DNA of 14,165 bases from an uncultured Bacilli bacterium (GTDB taxonomy: Bacteria; Bacillota_I; Bacilli_A; RF39; UBA660). The DNA lies in NCBI GenBank assembly GCA_947623645.1, contig CANQHK010000132.1, positions 1 to 14,165 of the forward strand. Reading direction: 5' to 3'. The notes beneath the pieces were generated by a model. That model worked only from the letters and a program-made list of their open reading frames with translations. It had not been told where the DNA came from and searched no databases. A program made the translations under genes and the position numbers. Shown piece after piece: positions 1 to 6,993 of the stretch (the first letter of the stretch is position 1; every line of letters starts with the position of its first letter).

Positions 1-3000
1 TGTTGATAAGAAGAATCCTGCACACTTTTCAACTTATAATCAATAAGAATAATTTTTGATGGAAACTCTAAGAACAAGTCCATAATTCCATGTTTTAAAG
101 TGTTTTCTTCTTCATACATAAATTCATATTCTTGATAAACATTAGCATTTTTAATATCTTCCAATATCGGTTGTTTTAAAAAAGCTGCTACTTGCTCTCT
201 TTCAAATTTAGATAAGTTCGTGAAATCTGGTTTTTTAAAATCAAAATTTTCTAAAATTTCATGAAATCTCTTCCCAAGCTCTATAGCATGAGATTCTTCT
301 TTACGAAAAATTTGTAAAACGGATTTCGAAAACTTTTGATGAAGGAGAAAAGTTGGATTCCATTCAAGACTTCGATACTCTATTTTTTCTTCTGTTTTCT
401 TTAAAGTTTCTTGATAATTGCTTACTTTTAAAAAGGCATATTCTTTGGTTAAAGGAACCTCTTTTAAATCGATTTCTTTTTGATATTCTTTAATATTTAA
501 TCCGATACTTTCTAAAATATTTTGAAAAGAGCGATACTTCATTCGTAAACTAGAAGGAACAATATTTTCTTCCCATCTTTCTTCTTCATTCGACGTAAGT
601 AAAATCATCTTTTCCCGTGCTCTTGTTAATGCAACATAAAATAGACGAAGTTTCTCACTAATTTCTTCTTGAATATACCGTTGTTTTAATAAAAATTTAT
701 GAAAGTTCGTTCGAATAGTATGGGAATAAAAAGGAAGAATAATTCCAAACTCTTGATCGTATAAAAACTGATCATTCAAATCCCGAATATTAAACTTATG
801 AAATAGGCCACTCACATATAAAATTGGAAATTCTAAACCTTTGGATTTATGAATGGTCATCACTTCAACTGCATCTACCTTTTCTTCTAGTAAAGATACT
901 TTCATATCATTATTTTCCTGCATCTTTAAAAATAACAAAATACTATCATCAAGAGAATACCCAAGTTCACCCATTTCTTTAAATAAATTCTTTAAATACG
1001 TAAGACGAATGGTTAAATGGTCCATATTTCCAACCAAAATTTGTTTTTCATACAACTTAAAAATTTCGATAATCCGATCGATTAAAAGAGGCCCATTCAA
1101 ATGTGGATATTCTTCTAATATTGGTTTAATTTTTTTATATAAAGGACTTTCCAAATAACGATTTTCCTGAATGATAGAAAAAATTTCTGGATCTGTTTCT
1201 TCCATCCAATAGCTTCTCATAACCGACAAAAAAGAATGACGAAACTCTTGATTATATTCTTGATGATAAGACAAGTAAATAAATCGAAGTAAATTTTTCA
1301 TCATAAAAATATCATTTTCTTCACTAATGACAACATCTTTATGAACAGTAAGAGGAACATGATGATATTCAAAAATCTTTTGATAAAGAGGAAATTCAGT
1401 TGCTCGATCCATTAAAATAGCAAAATCACGATATTGAATCGAACGAAGATGCCCTGTTTCTTTATCCAAAACTTGATACTGTTCCTTGATTTTCTTCTGA
1501 ATATCGGAAACAATAATAAAAGCTTCAATTTCTTCTTTCTTATAATCTTCCTCTTTAGCTAAAGTATAATGATAGAACTCCATATGACTATTCTGTTTCT
1601 CATCTTTTTCTTTTTCGTACAAAGTATTTCCAAAGTTCATTTGATGTTCTTCTTTATAAGAACATCCACCAACTTCATCATCCATAAGAAAATTAAAAAG
1701 AAAATTAATATCTTCTAAAACTTCTTTACGACTTCGAAAATTCTTAACCAAATCAATTTTACATCCCCTATTTCCATCTTGATAGGAATCATATTTTTCT
1801 TTAAAAATATATGGATTGGCATTGCGAAAACGATAAATCGATTGTTTGATATCCCCTACCATGTATAAATTATTATTTTCAATAGCATGAATAAACATTT
1901 CTTGTAAATCAGAAGTATCTTGATATTCATCAATCATAATTTCTTGGAATTTTTCTTGCAATTCCTTTCGAATTTCTTCATTTTCTAAAACCAATCGTAT
2001 AGCCATCTTCGAAATATCTGCAAATTCATAAGCAAAATGTTGATTTTTCCATTGATTCATCTGTTCATCAAAAGTTTGTATAATTTCTACAATCACTTCG
2101 ACAAATGGTTTTATAGAGCAATACAATTGTAAAATTTCTTCTTCTCCTTCATAGATTAAAAAGGATTGAAATTCTTTAATAAGAAGATTGAGTTCTTGTT
2201 TTATTTCTTTCACTTCAAAAGGATCATTTTTTAAACATCGAATCGTTGAAATAGGATTTTTTACAATATCATCATACGCCTTACTGTCAAAAAGAGAAAG
2301 AAAGGGAGGAGATATTTTTTCAAATTCTTCTACCGATAAATAAGATTTTAATTTTTCAAAAGTTTCCTCGATTTTGTCTATTTTATTTTTTAGAAATTTT
2401 AAAAACTTGTTCTTTTCTTCCTCTATTTTAGAATCAGAAAACTCTTCTTGAAGATAATTTTCTAAATATTCTTTTTTATCATAGCGAAGATCTAATTTTT
2501 TAGAAATTTCTAGAATTTGTTTTTTTACTTCCGTATCATCTTTCAAAGTATAAGCATCCAACAACTGGAAAAACCGGGAATCTTCTCGTTCATAAAGCTG
2601 TTCAAAAATTTTATCGAGAACTTCTTCTTGAACAACGTGCAAAATATTTTCATCTACCAATCGAATATCTTTTGGTAAATTGAGAACAAAATGATATTTT
2701 TTAACGATAGCAAGAGAAAAGGCATCAAAAGTCGTGATATAAGCAGAATCCAACTTGTCCAACTGAGGCTTTAAAGATTCCTCCTGTTGTAATTTAGAAC
2801 GAATTCGCAGTTTCATTTCATAGGCTGCTGCTTTTGTAAAAGTTAGAATTAAAAGTCTAGTAATATCCACTCCAGAGGATAACTTCCGAAGAACTCTTTC
2901 CGATAAAACAGCAGTTTTCCCACTCCCTGCTCCAGCTGAAACAATAATATTCTTTCCCTCTTCTTGAATTGCTTGCTGTTGTTCTTCTGTCCATTTTGTC

Positions 3001-3002
3001 AA
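1..3002 (-). CDS. addA: ATP-dependent helicase/nuclease subunit A (AddA), C-terminus cut by window edge
   Basis: AddA is the motor and nuclease subunit of AddAB, the Bacillota counterpart of RecBCD, which unwinds and resects double-strand DNA ends for RecA loading. About 1000 codons are visible. The UvrD-type helicase motifs appear in order: Walker A SAGAGSGKT at residues 22-30, DEYQD (D358/E359), GDIKQSIYRFR shortly after, TIHKSKGLEFP near 713, and LFYVALTRAR near 788. A RecB-type nuclease domain begins near 930 (GKRFHEILE) and carries the catalytic IMD and IDYK motifs at about 970-985, so only the last roughly 100 residues lie off-window. The start is TTG (3000-3002), not ATG: it is the codon correctly spaced from AAAGGAGAG, and it gives the usual AddA opening TKWTEEQQQAI. 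It lies 15 bp after the pilin stop and is the last visible gene of addB-pilin-addA. Identity is secure. Confidence 0.96.
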   Translation of the reverse strand, partial: MTKWTEEQQQAIQEEGKNIIVSAGAGSGKTAVLSERVLRKLSSGVDITRLLILTFTKAAAYEMKLRIRSKLQQEESLKPQLDKLDSAYITTFDAFSLAIVKKYHFVLNLPKDIRLVDENILHVVQEEVLDKIFEQLYEREDSRFFQLLDAYTLKDDTEVKKQILEISKKLDLRYDKKEYLENYLQEEFSDSKIEEEKNKFLKFLKNKIDKIEETFEKLKSYLSVEEFEKISPPFLSLFDSKAYDDIVKNPISTIRCLKNDPFEVKEIKQELNLLIKEFQSFLIYEGEEEILQLYCSIKPFVEVIVEIIQTFDEQMNQWKNQHFAYEFADISKMAIRLVLENEEIRKELQEKFQEIMIDEYQDTSDLQEMFIHAIENNNLYMVGDIKQSIYRFRNANPYIFKEKYDSYQDGNRGCKIDLVKNFRSRKEVLEDINFLFNFLMDDEVGGCSYKEEHQMNFGNTLYEKEKDEKQNSHMEFYHYTLAKEEDYKKEEIEAFIIVSDIQKKIKEQYQVLDKETGHLRSIQYRDFAILMDRATEFPLYQKIFEYHHVPLTVHKDVVISEENDIFMMKNLLRFIYLSYHQEYNQEFRHSFLSVMRSYWMEETDPEIFSIIQENRYLESPLYKKIKPILEEYPHLNGPLLIDRIIEIFKLYEKQILVGNMDHLTIRLTYLKNLFKEMGELGYSLDDSILLFLKMQENNDMKVSLLEEKVDAVEVMTIHKSKGLEFPILYVSGLFHKFNIRDLNDQFLYDQEFGIILPFYSHTIRTNFHKFLLKQRYIQEEISEKLRLFYVALTRAREKMILLTSNEEERWEENIVPSSLRMKYRSFQNILESIGLNIKEYQKEIDLKEVPLTKEYAFLKVSNYQETLKKTEEKIEYRSLEWNPTFLLHQKFSKSVLQIFRKEESHAIELGKRFHEILENFDFKKPDFTNLSKFEREQVAAFLKQPILEDIKNANVYQEYEFMYEEENTLKHGIMDLFLEFPSKIILIDYKLKSVQDSSYQ

Positions 3003-3010
3003 ACTACACC

Positions 3011-3019
3011 CTCTCCTTT
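3011..3019 (-). promoter_or_regulatory. Ribosome binding site that sets the TTG start of addA
   Basis: AAAGGAGAG on the minus strand lies 8-10 nt before the TTG at 3000-3002 and overlaps the TAA stop of the preceding pilin gene (3018-3020). The overlap suggests that translation of addA is coupled to that of the pilin. Confidence 0.75.
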
Positions 3020-3404
3020 AGCAACCGTCTCCTACATTTTCCGATAAAGACGGACACGAAATACAAACATGATAATCGTATTTTCCCGTGCCAATTCTTC
3101 TGACGTACCCCGTTCCACGACAAGCTTTTTCTTTTTCATCTACCAATTGTTCCAAATATTTTTCCGTCACCAAATCCGCTAAATCAATCGAAGTTTTTTC
3201 GCCAGTTACTTTTGGTAATTTTCCACGGTTATCAGAAAAATAAGTAATTAAAGCATCGATTGTCGTTTTCTCCAAATCTTGATAGTACGTTTTTTTCGTA
3301 TTTTCAATAATTCCTCGAACACTAACAACAGCAATTGTCATAACAACAGATAAAATAACTACAACCGCCAACAATTCGATTAACGTAAATCCATTTTTTT
3401 TCAT
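3018..3404 (-). CDS. Type IV pilin-like / pseudopilin protein (class III prepilin signal)
   Basis: A 128-residue protein that begins with a five-residue basic leader MKKNG, then FTLIELLAVVVILSVV. This is the canonical prepilin motif: cleavage after Gly5, a new N-terminal Phe, and Glu at mature position 5, followed by a single hydrophobic helix to about residue 29. The family (ComGC/GspG/PilE-like) forms the shaft or tip of type IV pili, type II secretion pseudopili and the competence DNA-uptake pilus. The polar C-terminal part has four cysteines (95, 114, 117, 128), two of them in a CISC motif, so disulfide stabilisation outside the membrane is likely. The ATG is preceded by AAGGATG at about 6 nt. 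The gene sits 15 bp after addB and 15 bp before addA, an unexpected place for a pilin. The prepilin peptidase and platform genes at 11028-13241 could process and assemble it. Which pilin subtype it is cannot be decided from sequence alone. Confidence 0.9.
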   Translation of the reverse strand: MKKNGFTLIELLAVVVILSVVMTIAVVSVRGIIENTKKTYYQDLEKTTIDALITYFSDNRGKLPKVTGEKTSIDLADLVTEKYLEQLVDEKEKACRGTGYVRRIGTGKYDYHVCISCPSLSENVGDGC

Positions 3405-3419
3405 TTTTCATCCTTCTTT

Positions 3420-5759
3420 CTAATTTTCTACTTTAGTATGAAGCCGAACAAAATCTTCTTCCCTTCGATAACATATATCTTGAAATTTACAATATGTACA
3501 TCCAACCTTTTTCCCATCAATCAACTTAGGGCGAATCGAAAAATCAGCTTGGAGAATTTCCGAAAGAGCATATTTTATTTTTTCTTCGACCTCCAAATAA
3601 AATTGATTCATTTCTTCTTCACTTAAAAGTTTTGCATAATGATACCAACCATTTTTTGTCTTTTTAAGACTTTTGATTACTTCACTATTTTCATAAGTAG
3701 AATCCCAACATTCCAATAAATCTTCCCGATCTAAAGTATATCCTTGCAATTTTAAATTCTCTTTCTTTTCTGCTTCAAGATCCAAAACATCCACTTTCAA
3801 AGGAGCAAGCACTTTTTGTAAGTAAATTCCCATAACTTGATAAGAAGAAAATTTTTGACTATTTCGAATTAAATACAGATAAATAGGAAGTTGTAAATCA
3901 AAACCATAAGGAATCATTTTTAAATCCATTTCAGCATTTCCTGTTTTATAATCGATAATAGATACAAAATGATTTTTTTCATCGACATAAATTTTATCCA
4001 GAATCCCTACCAAAGTAACCGAAATGGAAGAAGAAATAGGAAGAGATATTTTTTCTTCATAGAACGTTTTACGAAACCCTAACTTCCGATTTTGTTCTTG
4101 TATAACATCGATTAAAAACTGTAATTCTTTTTTTAACTTTCGAAAATAAAATTGTTCTTTCTTATCGAGCTTATAAGAAGCAAGTTCCTTAGAATAAGAT
4201 TCTTCAAAATCAAAATCATCGAGGAAAGCTTGCGATAACACATGATGAAAAACATTTCCTTCTTTTTGTTGCAAACGATCTTCTGAAAAATCAAGTTTTA
4301 AAATATCCGATAAAAAATAACGAAACGGGCAATGGAAAAATCGATCAAGTGCAGAGTACGATAAAGTAAGTTTTTGATTTAAAAATTGTTGCAGTTTTTG
4401 AGAATCGATTTTTTGATAGGAAGAACGATAACTTCCATAAGGAATCGAAAGATTAGAGTAATAAACTTCTAACATCGGATTCTTTTTTCCATATTGAATG
4501 TATTGATCGAGGAAAGAAGTTAATTTTAATTGATCGTATTCCATCGAATAATGAATTTTTTTATTTTCTCCTTCTTTTATCATCATTCCTTCTTCTTGAA
4601 TTAAAAAGGAAGGATGAGCTTCTTCAAAAGAAGTTTTTTCTTTATAGGAAATCATACAGTGAGAAAGACCATATAAATGATTTAAAAGAGCTTCTTTTTC
4701 ATGTTTATTTTTTTCATCACTTGTAGAAAACCCAATTTTTCTTTTTTGATCATCCGATAAAAAGTCATCATCTTTATAAGTCTTTGGAAAACTTCCATGA
4801 TTAAACCCTAGAATAAACACATAAATATCTTCTTGTTCTAAAAAATGAGATAAAGAAACAATTTCAATCTCCACCGTTTGATGAGGAACTTCTAAATACG
4901 TATTTTTCATATCTTCTTCGATAAAAGGAAAACAGGAAAAAGAAGACTGCACGAAAAGATAAGAATTAAAAATTGGAACAATTTGATTTGCTTCTGGACT
5001 TCCATCAATTGCTAACAGAATTTCATCAAAAGTTTTTCCTTCCTGAAGAAGCTGTAAAACTTTTTTACCAACAAGAGTTTCATAAAGAGAAGTTTTTGGA
5101 GAAAGAGAAAGAGGAAGATGATAAAATTTTGCAAGTCTTTCTAAAGAATCTTCATACTCTTCCGTAATTCCAGACAACTTAATAGAAGAAGGAGAAACTC
5201 CCTGTTCAATAAGAGAAGAGATTTCTTCAAAAACATAAGAAATTTCTTCTTCCATCGTAGAAAACTTCCAAACAGTTAAAGGTTTTTTAGGATTTTGAAA
5301 AGGAAGAATAACCTCGACGGTTGTTTTTTCTTTTAATTCTTCAATCATTTTAAACTCTTCCTTCAAATAATAATCATATCCATAAAAAACGAGATGATAA
5401 CGAGGAAGAGAAGATAAAAAGAAAGCATCTTGAAAAATCAATTTTTTTTCATCTAAATCCTGCTTCATCCGCCTCAATGTTTGAATCGTTTTTGAATCTT
5501 CTTTAAAATATTCTAAATAGATCATTTTTTCTAAATATTCTTGAGCAAGTTTTGGAGAAATAGAATACGTATCTGCAAGATAAACAAGAGCTCTTTTGTC
5601 GTAGTCAAAAAAATATTTTTTTTGAAACTCGGCAAGAGACATAAAACGAATCGGAAAAAAATTTTTCGATTGGTCCAACTCTTTTAAAAGTTGAAGCTTC
5701 ATAGAAGGAGGAGAAATAAGAATGGTTGGTTGATGAAAATCAATCTTTGAAAACCACAT
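3420..5759 (-). CDS. addB: AddB-like subunit of AddAB: PD-(D/E)XK nuclease with Fe-S cysteines, compact form
   Basis: AddB is the partner of AddA. Its C-terminal nuclease cuts the strand that AddA does not. The nuclease domain is clear (numbering from the start chosen here): a first cluster cysteine in FFHCPFRYF (C477), FHHVLSQAF, the catalytic Asp in ILDKIYVD (D588), IDYKTG (D603, K605), the FDLQLPIY helix, and the last three cluster cysteines in CTYCKFQDIC (C754, C757, C763). This is the four-cysteine 4Fe-4S pattern of AddB and Cas4 nucleases. The protein is about 779 residues, whereas B. subtilis AddB is about 1,160, and no Walker A P-loop is visible at the N-terminus, where TILISPPSMK occupies that region. 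The helicase-like half therefore seems shortened and without ATPase. I chose ATG 5757-5759 because AAGGAG lies 9 nt upstream. The ATG at 5766-5768 abuts the Shine-Dalgarno and cannot be used well. It is the first gene of the addB-pilin-addA operon. Confidence 0.9.
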   Translation of the reverse strand: MWFSKIDFHQPTILISPPSMKLQLLKELDQSKNFFPIRFMSLAEFQKKYFFDYDKRALVYLADTYSISPKLAQEYLEKMIYLEYFKEDSKTIQTLRRMKQDLDEKKLIFQDAFFLSSLPRYHLVFYGYDYYLKEEFKMIEELKEKTTVEVILPFQNPKKPLTVWKFSTMEEEISYVFEEISSLIEQGVSPSSIKLSGITEEYEDSLERLAKFYHLPLSLSPKTSLYETLVGKKVLQLLQEGKTFDEILLAIDGSPEANQIVPIFNSYLFVQSSFSCFPFIEEDMKNTYLEVPHQTVEIEIVSLSHFLEQEDIYVFILGFNHGSFPKTYKDDDFLSDDQKRKIGFSTSDEKNKHEKEALLNHLYGLSHCMISYKEKTSFEEAHPSFLIQEEGMMIKEGENKKIHYSMEYDQLKLTSFLDQYIQYGKKNPMLEVYYSNLSIPYGSYRSSYQKIDSQKLQQFLNQKLTLSYSALDRFFHCPFRYFLSDILKLDFSEDRLQQKEGNVFHHVLSQAFLDDFDFEESYSKELASYKLDKKEQFYFRKLKKELQFLIDVIQEQNRKLGFRKTFYEEKISLPISSSISVTLVGILDKIYVDEKNHFVSIIDYKTGNAEMDLKMIPYGFDLQLPIYLYLIRNSQKFSSYQVMGIYLQKVLAPLKVDVLDLEAEKKENLKLQGYTLDREDLLECWDSTYENSEVIKSLKKTKNGWYHYAKLLSEEEMNQFYLEVEEKIKYALSEILQADFSIRPKLIDGKKVGCTYCKFQDICYRREEDFVRLHTKVEN

Positions 5760-5768
5760 AAAAATCAT

Positions 5769-5775
5769 CTCCTTC
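5769..5775 (-). promoter_or_regulatory. Ribosome binding site deciding the addB start
   Basis: GAAGGAG on the minus strand directly touches the upstream ATG (5766-5768) but sits 9 nt before the ATG at 5757-5759. The latter, giving MWFSKIDF, is therefore the better start. Confidence 0.7.
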
Positions 5776-5794
5776 TATTTTACTCAACAATATA

Positions 5795-5803
5795 ATTGTA
5801 TCA
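5795..5803 (-). promoter_or_regulatory. Probable extended -10 promoter of the addB-pilin-addA operon
   Basis: On the minus strand TGATACAAT combines a TGN extension with a TACAAT -10 box, about 36 nt before the chosen addB ATG, which leaves a short leader. No good -35 hexamer is seen 17 bp upstream (TGTTCG at best), which fits an extended -10 promoter. Confidence 0.55.
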
Positions 5804-5912
5804 CAGAATGAGCGTTTCGAACATGATTTTTAAAGAAAAATAAAACAAAAATTATTTTACATCTCTTTTTGAAGAAAAAAAGATGCTAATTCAAAAAACG
5901 ATAAAAATATAT

Positions 5913-5929
5913 GTTTGGGATTGCCAAAC
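5913..5929. repeat. Inverted repeat over the -35 region of the tRNA promoter
   Basis: GTTTGG (5913-5918) and CCAAAC (5924-5929) form a perfect 6-bp inverted repeat with a 5-nt loop. The right arm covers most of the -35 hexamer TTGCCA. It could be an operator, or a hairpin in minus-strand RNA, where it is followed by an AT-rich tail. No function is established. Confidence 0.45.
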
Positions 5930-5949
5930 GAAAAAAAGTATGTTAAAAT
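5921..5949 (+). promoter_or_regulatory. Promoter of the tRNA-Glu gene
   Basis: A TTGCCA -35 box (5921-5926), a 17-bp spacer, and TAAAAT as the -10 box (5944-5949), with a TG extension just upstream. Transcription would begin near 5956, about 17 nt before the mature tRNA 5' end. This is a near-consensus housekeeping sigma promoter. Confidence 0.75.
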
Positions 5950-5954
5950 ACTTT
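5931..5954 (-). terminator. Possible intrinsic terminator of the minus-strand operon ending with the gene at 6082
   Basis: Read on the minus strand, AAAGTAT (5948-5954) and ATACTTT (5935-5941) form a 7-bp stem with a 6-nt loop, followed by four more T residues. The stem has only one G-C pair, so it is weak. If used, the operon transcript would run antisense across the tRNA gene before stopping. The hairpin also overlaps the tRNA -10 box. Confidence 0.35.
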
Positions 5955-5972
5955 CCTGTAAGAAAAAAAATT

Positions 5973-6049
5973 GGTCTGTTGGTGAAGTGGCTTAACACAC
6001 CACCCTCTCAAGGTGGCATACACGGGTCCGAATCCCGTACAGATCACCA
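5973..6049 (+). tRNA. tRNA-Glu, anticodon CUC, with encoded CCA
   Basis: The 77-nt gene folds as a full cloverleaf. The acceptor stem is GGTCTGT/ACAGATC (one G-T pair), the D stem GTG/CAC has an 11-nt loop containing GG, the anticodon stem is CCACC/GGTGG with loop CTCTCAA, the variable region is CATAC, and the T stem is ACGGG/CCCGT. Discriminator A and genomic CCA follow. The overall sequence resembles Bacillus tRNA-Glu, but position 34 is C, giving CUC, which reads GAG only, instead of the usual UUC. The T loop is TCCGAAT, so position 55 is C where U (pseudouridine) is nearly universal. It is the only plus-strand gene between two minus-strand operons and has its own promoter and terminator. 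Confidence 0.93.
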
Positions 6050-6059
6050 AAATGTAGAC

Positions 6060-6084
6060 AAGCGATTGAAATATCGCTTTTTTA
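6060..6084 (+). terminator. Intrinsic terminator of tRNA-Glu
   Basis: AAGCGAT (6060-6066) pairs with ATCGCTT (6073-6079) around the loop TGAAAT, followed by a T run to 6083. It starts about 10 nt after the tRNA CCA. It overlaps the last bases of the convergent gene whose TAA stop is at 6082-6084. The minus-strand reading has no T tail, so it works in one direction only. Confidence 0.8.
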
Positions 6085-6720
6085 TACTTTTTTCTTTTTG
6101 GCAAGAAGCAAAAGTAAATCATATAAAACTAGATGTTTTTTATTTAAAGATACTTCCATACTTTGTAGTAATCGTTCTTTCATCTTCTTCAAATCTTCTT
6201 CTACTTCGTCAAAATATTCTAAATATAAATATTGTAATTTTGATTGTTCTTTATTTTGATAAGTTTTTTCAATCTCTTTTTCTAAAAAATTCTTTACTTT
6301 TTTTTCTTTTCTTGTAAAAAAAGTTGGTTGATGTTCGTATAAAATCTGATATTCCAAAGGAAAGTTCTCTTCTTCGATTTGATATCTTAAAAGTTCTTCT
6401 TCATCTTCTAATAAAAGTTTACTTTTATAAAGAGAATTTCCATCTTTACCAAATTCAATTGCAACAACACTTTTTGAATCATGAAATAAGCAAGCGTAAG
6501 GAATTGTTTCCAAATCATATTTTTCACATTTTTCATAAATCTGGCTTAAAAAAGAAGAAGATACTCGAACATCTTGATTGACCAAATCCATAAAAACTTT
6601 TTTAGAAACAGAAACCATCGGGATTTTTTTAATATGCTCTATTTCATCTTGTTTATTCCATTCAAAAAATTCTAGAAAATCCTCCTGAAAATTCAAAAAT
6701 AGATCATAGACATTTGTCAA
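6082..6720 (-). CDS. DUF3603/YjbA-like protein of unknown function
   Basis: A soluble, acidic protein of about 212 residues. The opening NVYDLFLNFQEDF, a FFEW motif near residue 19, the KIPM segment, and the later FTRKEKKVKNFLEKEI and LQYLYLEYFDE blocks fit, from memory, the layout of the YjbA (DUF3603) family of Bacillota, whose function is unknown. The assignment is tentative. I place the start at TTG 6718-6720, giving LTNVYDLF: it sits 6 nt after AAGGAGGAG, and the reading frame upstream of it is shadowed by the preceding gene. That TTG overlaps the TGA stop of the upstream 70-residue gene (ATTGA), which suggests translational coupling. It has no membrane segments or signal peptide, and the lysine-rich C-terminus ends in KKKKV. 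It is the last gene of the murC-led run. Confidence 0.8.
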   Translation of the reverse strand: MTNVYDLFLNFQEDFLEFFEWNKQDEIEHIKKIPMVSVSKKVFMDLVNQDVRVSSSFLSQIYEKCEKYDLETIPYACLFHDSKSVVAIEFGKDGNSLYKSKLLLEDEEELLRYQIEEENFPLEYQILYEHQPTFFTRKEKKVKNFLEKEIEKTYQNKEQSKLQYLYLEYFDEVEEDLKKMKERLLQSMEVSLNKKHLVLYDLLLLLAKKKKV

Positions 6721-6929
6721 TTTAAACTCCTCCTTTTTCGATAAAAAATAGTCAAAAAAATCATAACAAATCCCAATACAATACAAAATCCAGGATATGC
6801 AAAAAGAACCGATTGAACGAATAAATCAAAAGAATACCCCATAGTAAGTAGATTCAAAAACAAAATGGTATACGCAAGACCCGTTGTTAAAAAGAAAAAT
6901 CCAAACAAATAAAAAACCAAACGTATCAT
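6717..6929 (-). CDS. Small two-helix membrane protein, unknown function
   Basis: A 70-residue protein with two hydrophobic segments, about residues 4-28 and 38-62, and a basic tail RKRRSLN. The positive-inside rule puts the C-terminus in the cytoplasm. ATG 6927-6929 follows AGGAGA at about 6 nt, a convincing start. It has no family I recognise. Its TGA stop overlaps the TTG start of the next gene, and it follows another small membrane protein gene after a 64-bp gap that contains no clear terminator. Its reality is supported by the ribosome site, the coupling and the membrane-like composition. Confidence 0.75.
   Translation of the reverse strand: MIRLVFYLFGFFFLTTGLAYTILFLNLLTMGYSFDLFVQSVLFAYPGFCIVLGFVMIFLTIFYRKRRSLN
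6727..6735 (-). promoter_or_regulatory. Ribosome binding site deciding a TTG start
   Basis: AAGGAGGAG, almost full consensus, ends 6 nt before the TTG at 6718-6720. It lies inside the 3' end of the preceding membrane protein gene, so the two genes are stop-start coupled. Confidence 0.75.
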
Positions 6930-6993
6930 GAAAAATCTCCTACTGTATTGTATTAAAAGATTTCTAATAATAGTATTGGTTTTTTTATTTTTT

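Noticed and set aside
853..1158. Plus-strand open frames inside addA, addB, murC, rmuC and pilD (for example this one and those at 3438, 4973, 8231, 10600 and 11131)
   Set aside because: All lie antisense to genes with clear conserved motifs, lack ribosome binding sites and show no protein-like composition. They are chance frames in AT-rich DNA.
5805..5830. Possible LexA (SOS) box upstream of addB
   Set aside because: CGAAC is present near 5818, but the second half site GTTCG at the required 4-bp spacing is missing (CGAACATGATTTT). GTTTCGAAC has no spacer, so it does not fit the Bacillus SOS consensus.
5883..6317. Plus-strand 144-codon open frame across the tRNA
   Set aside because: It runs straight through the tRNA-Glu gene and its terminator, then into the antisense of the 6082-6720 gene. 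It has no ribosome site and no recognisable protein features.
6930..6993. Possible separate promoter (TACAAT) or terminator before the 70-residue membrane protein gene
   Set aside because: TACAAT is present on the minus strand, but no TTGACA-like box lies 16-18 bp upstream, and no G-C containing hairpin is found. Not strong enough to call.
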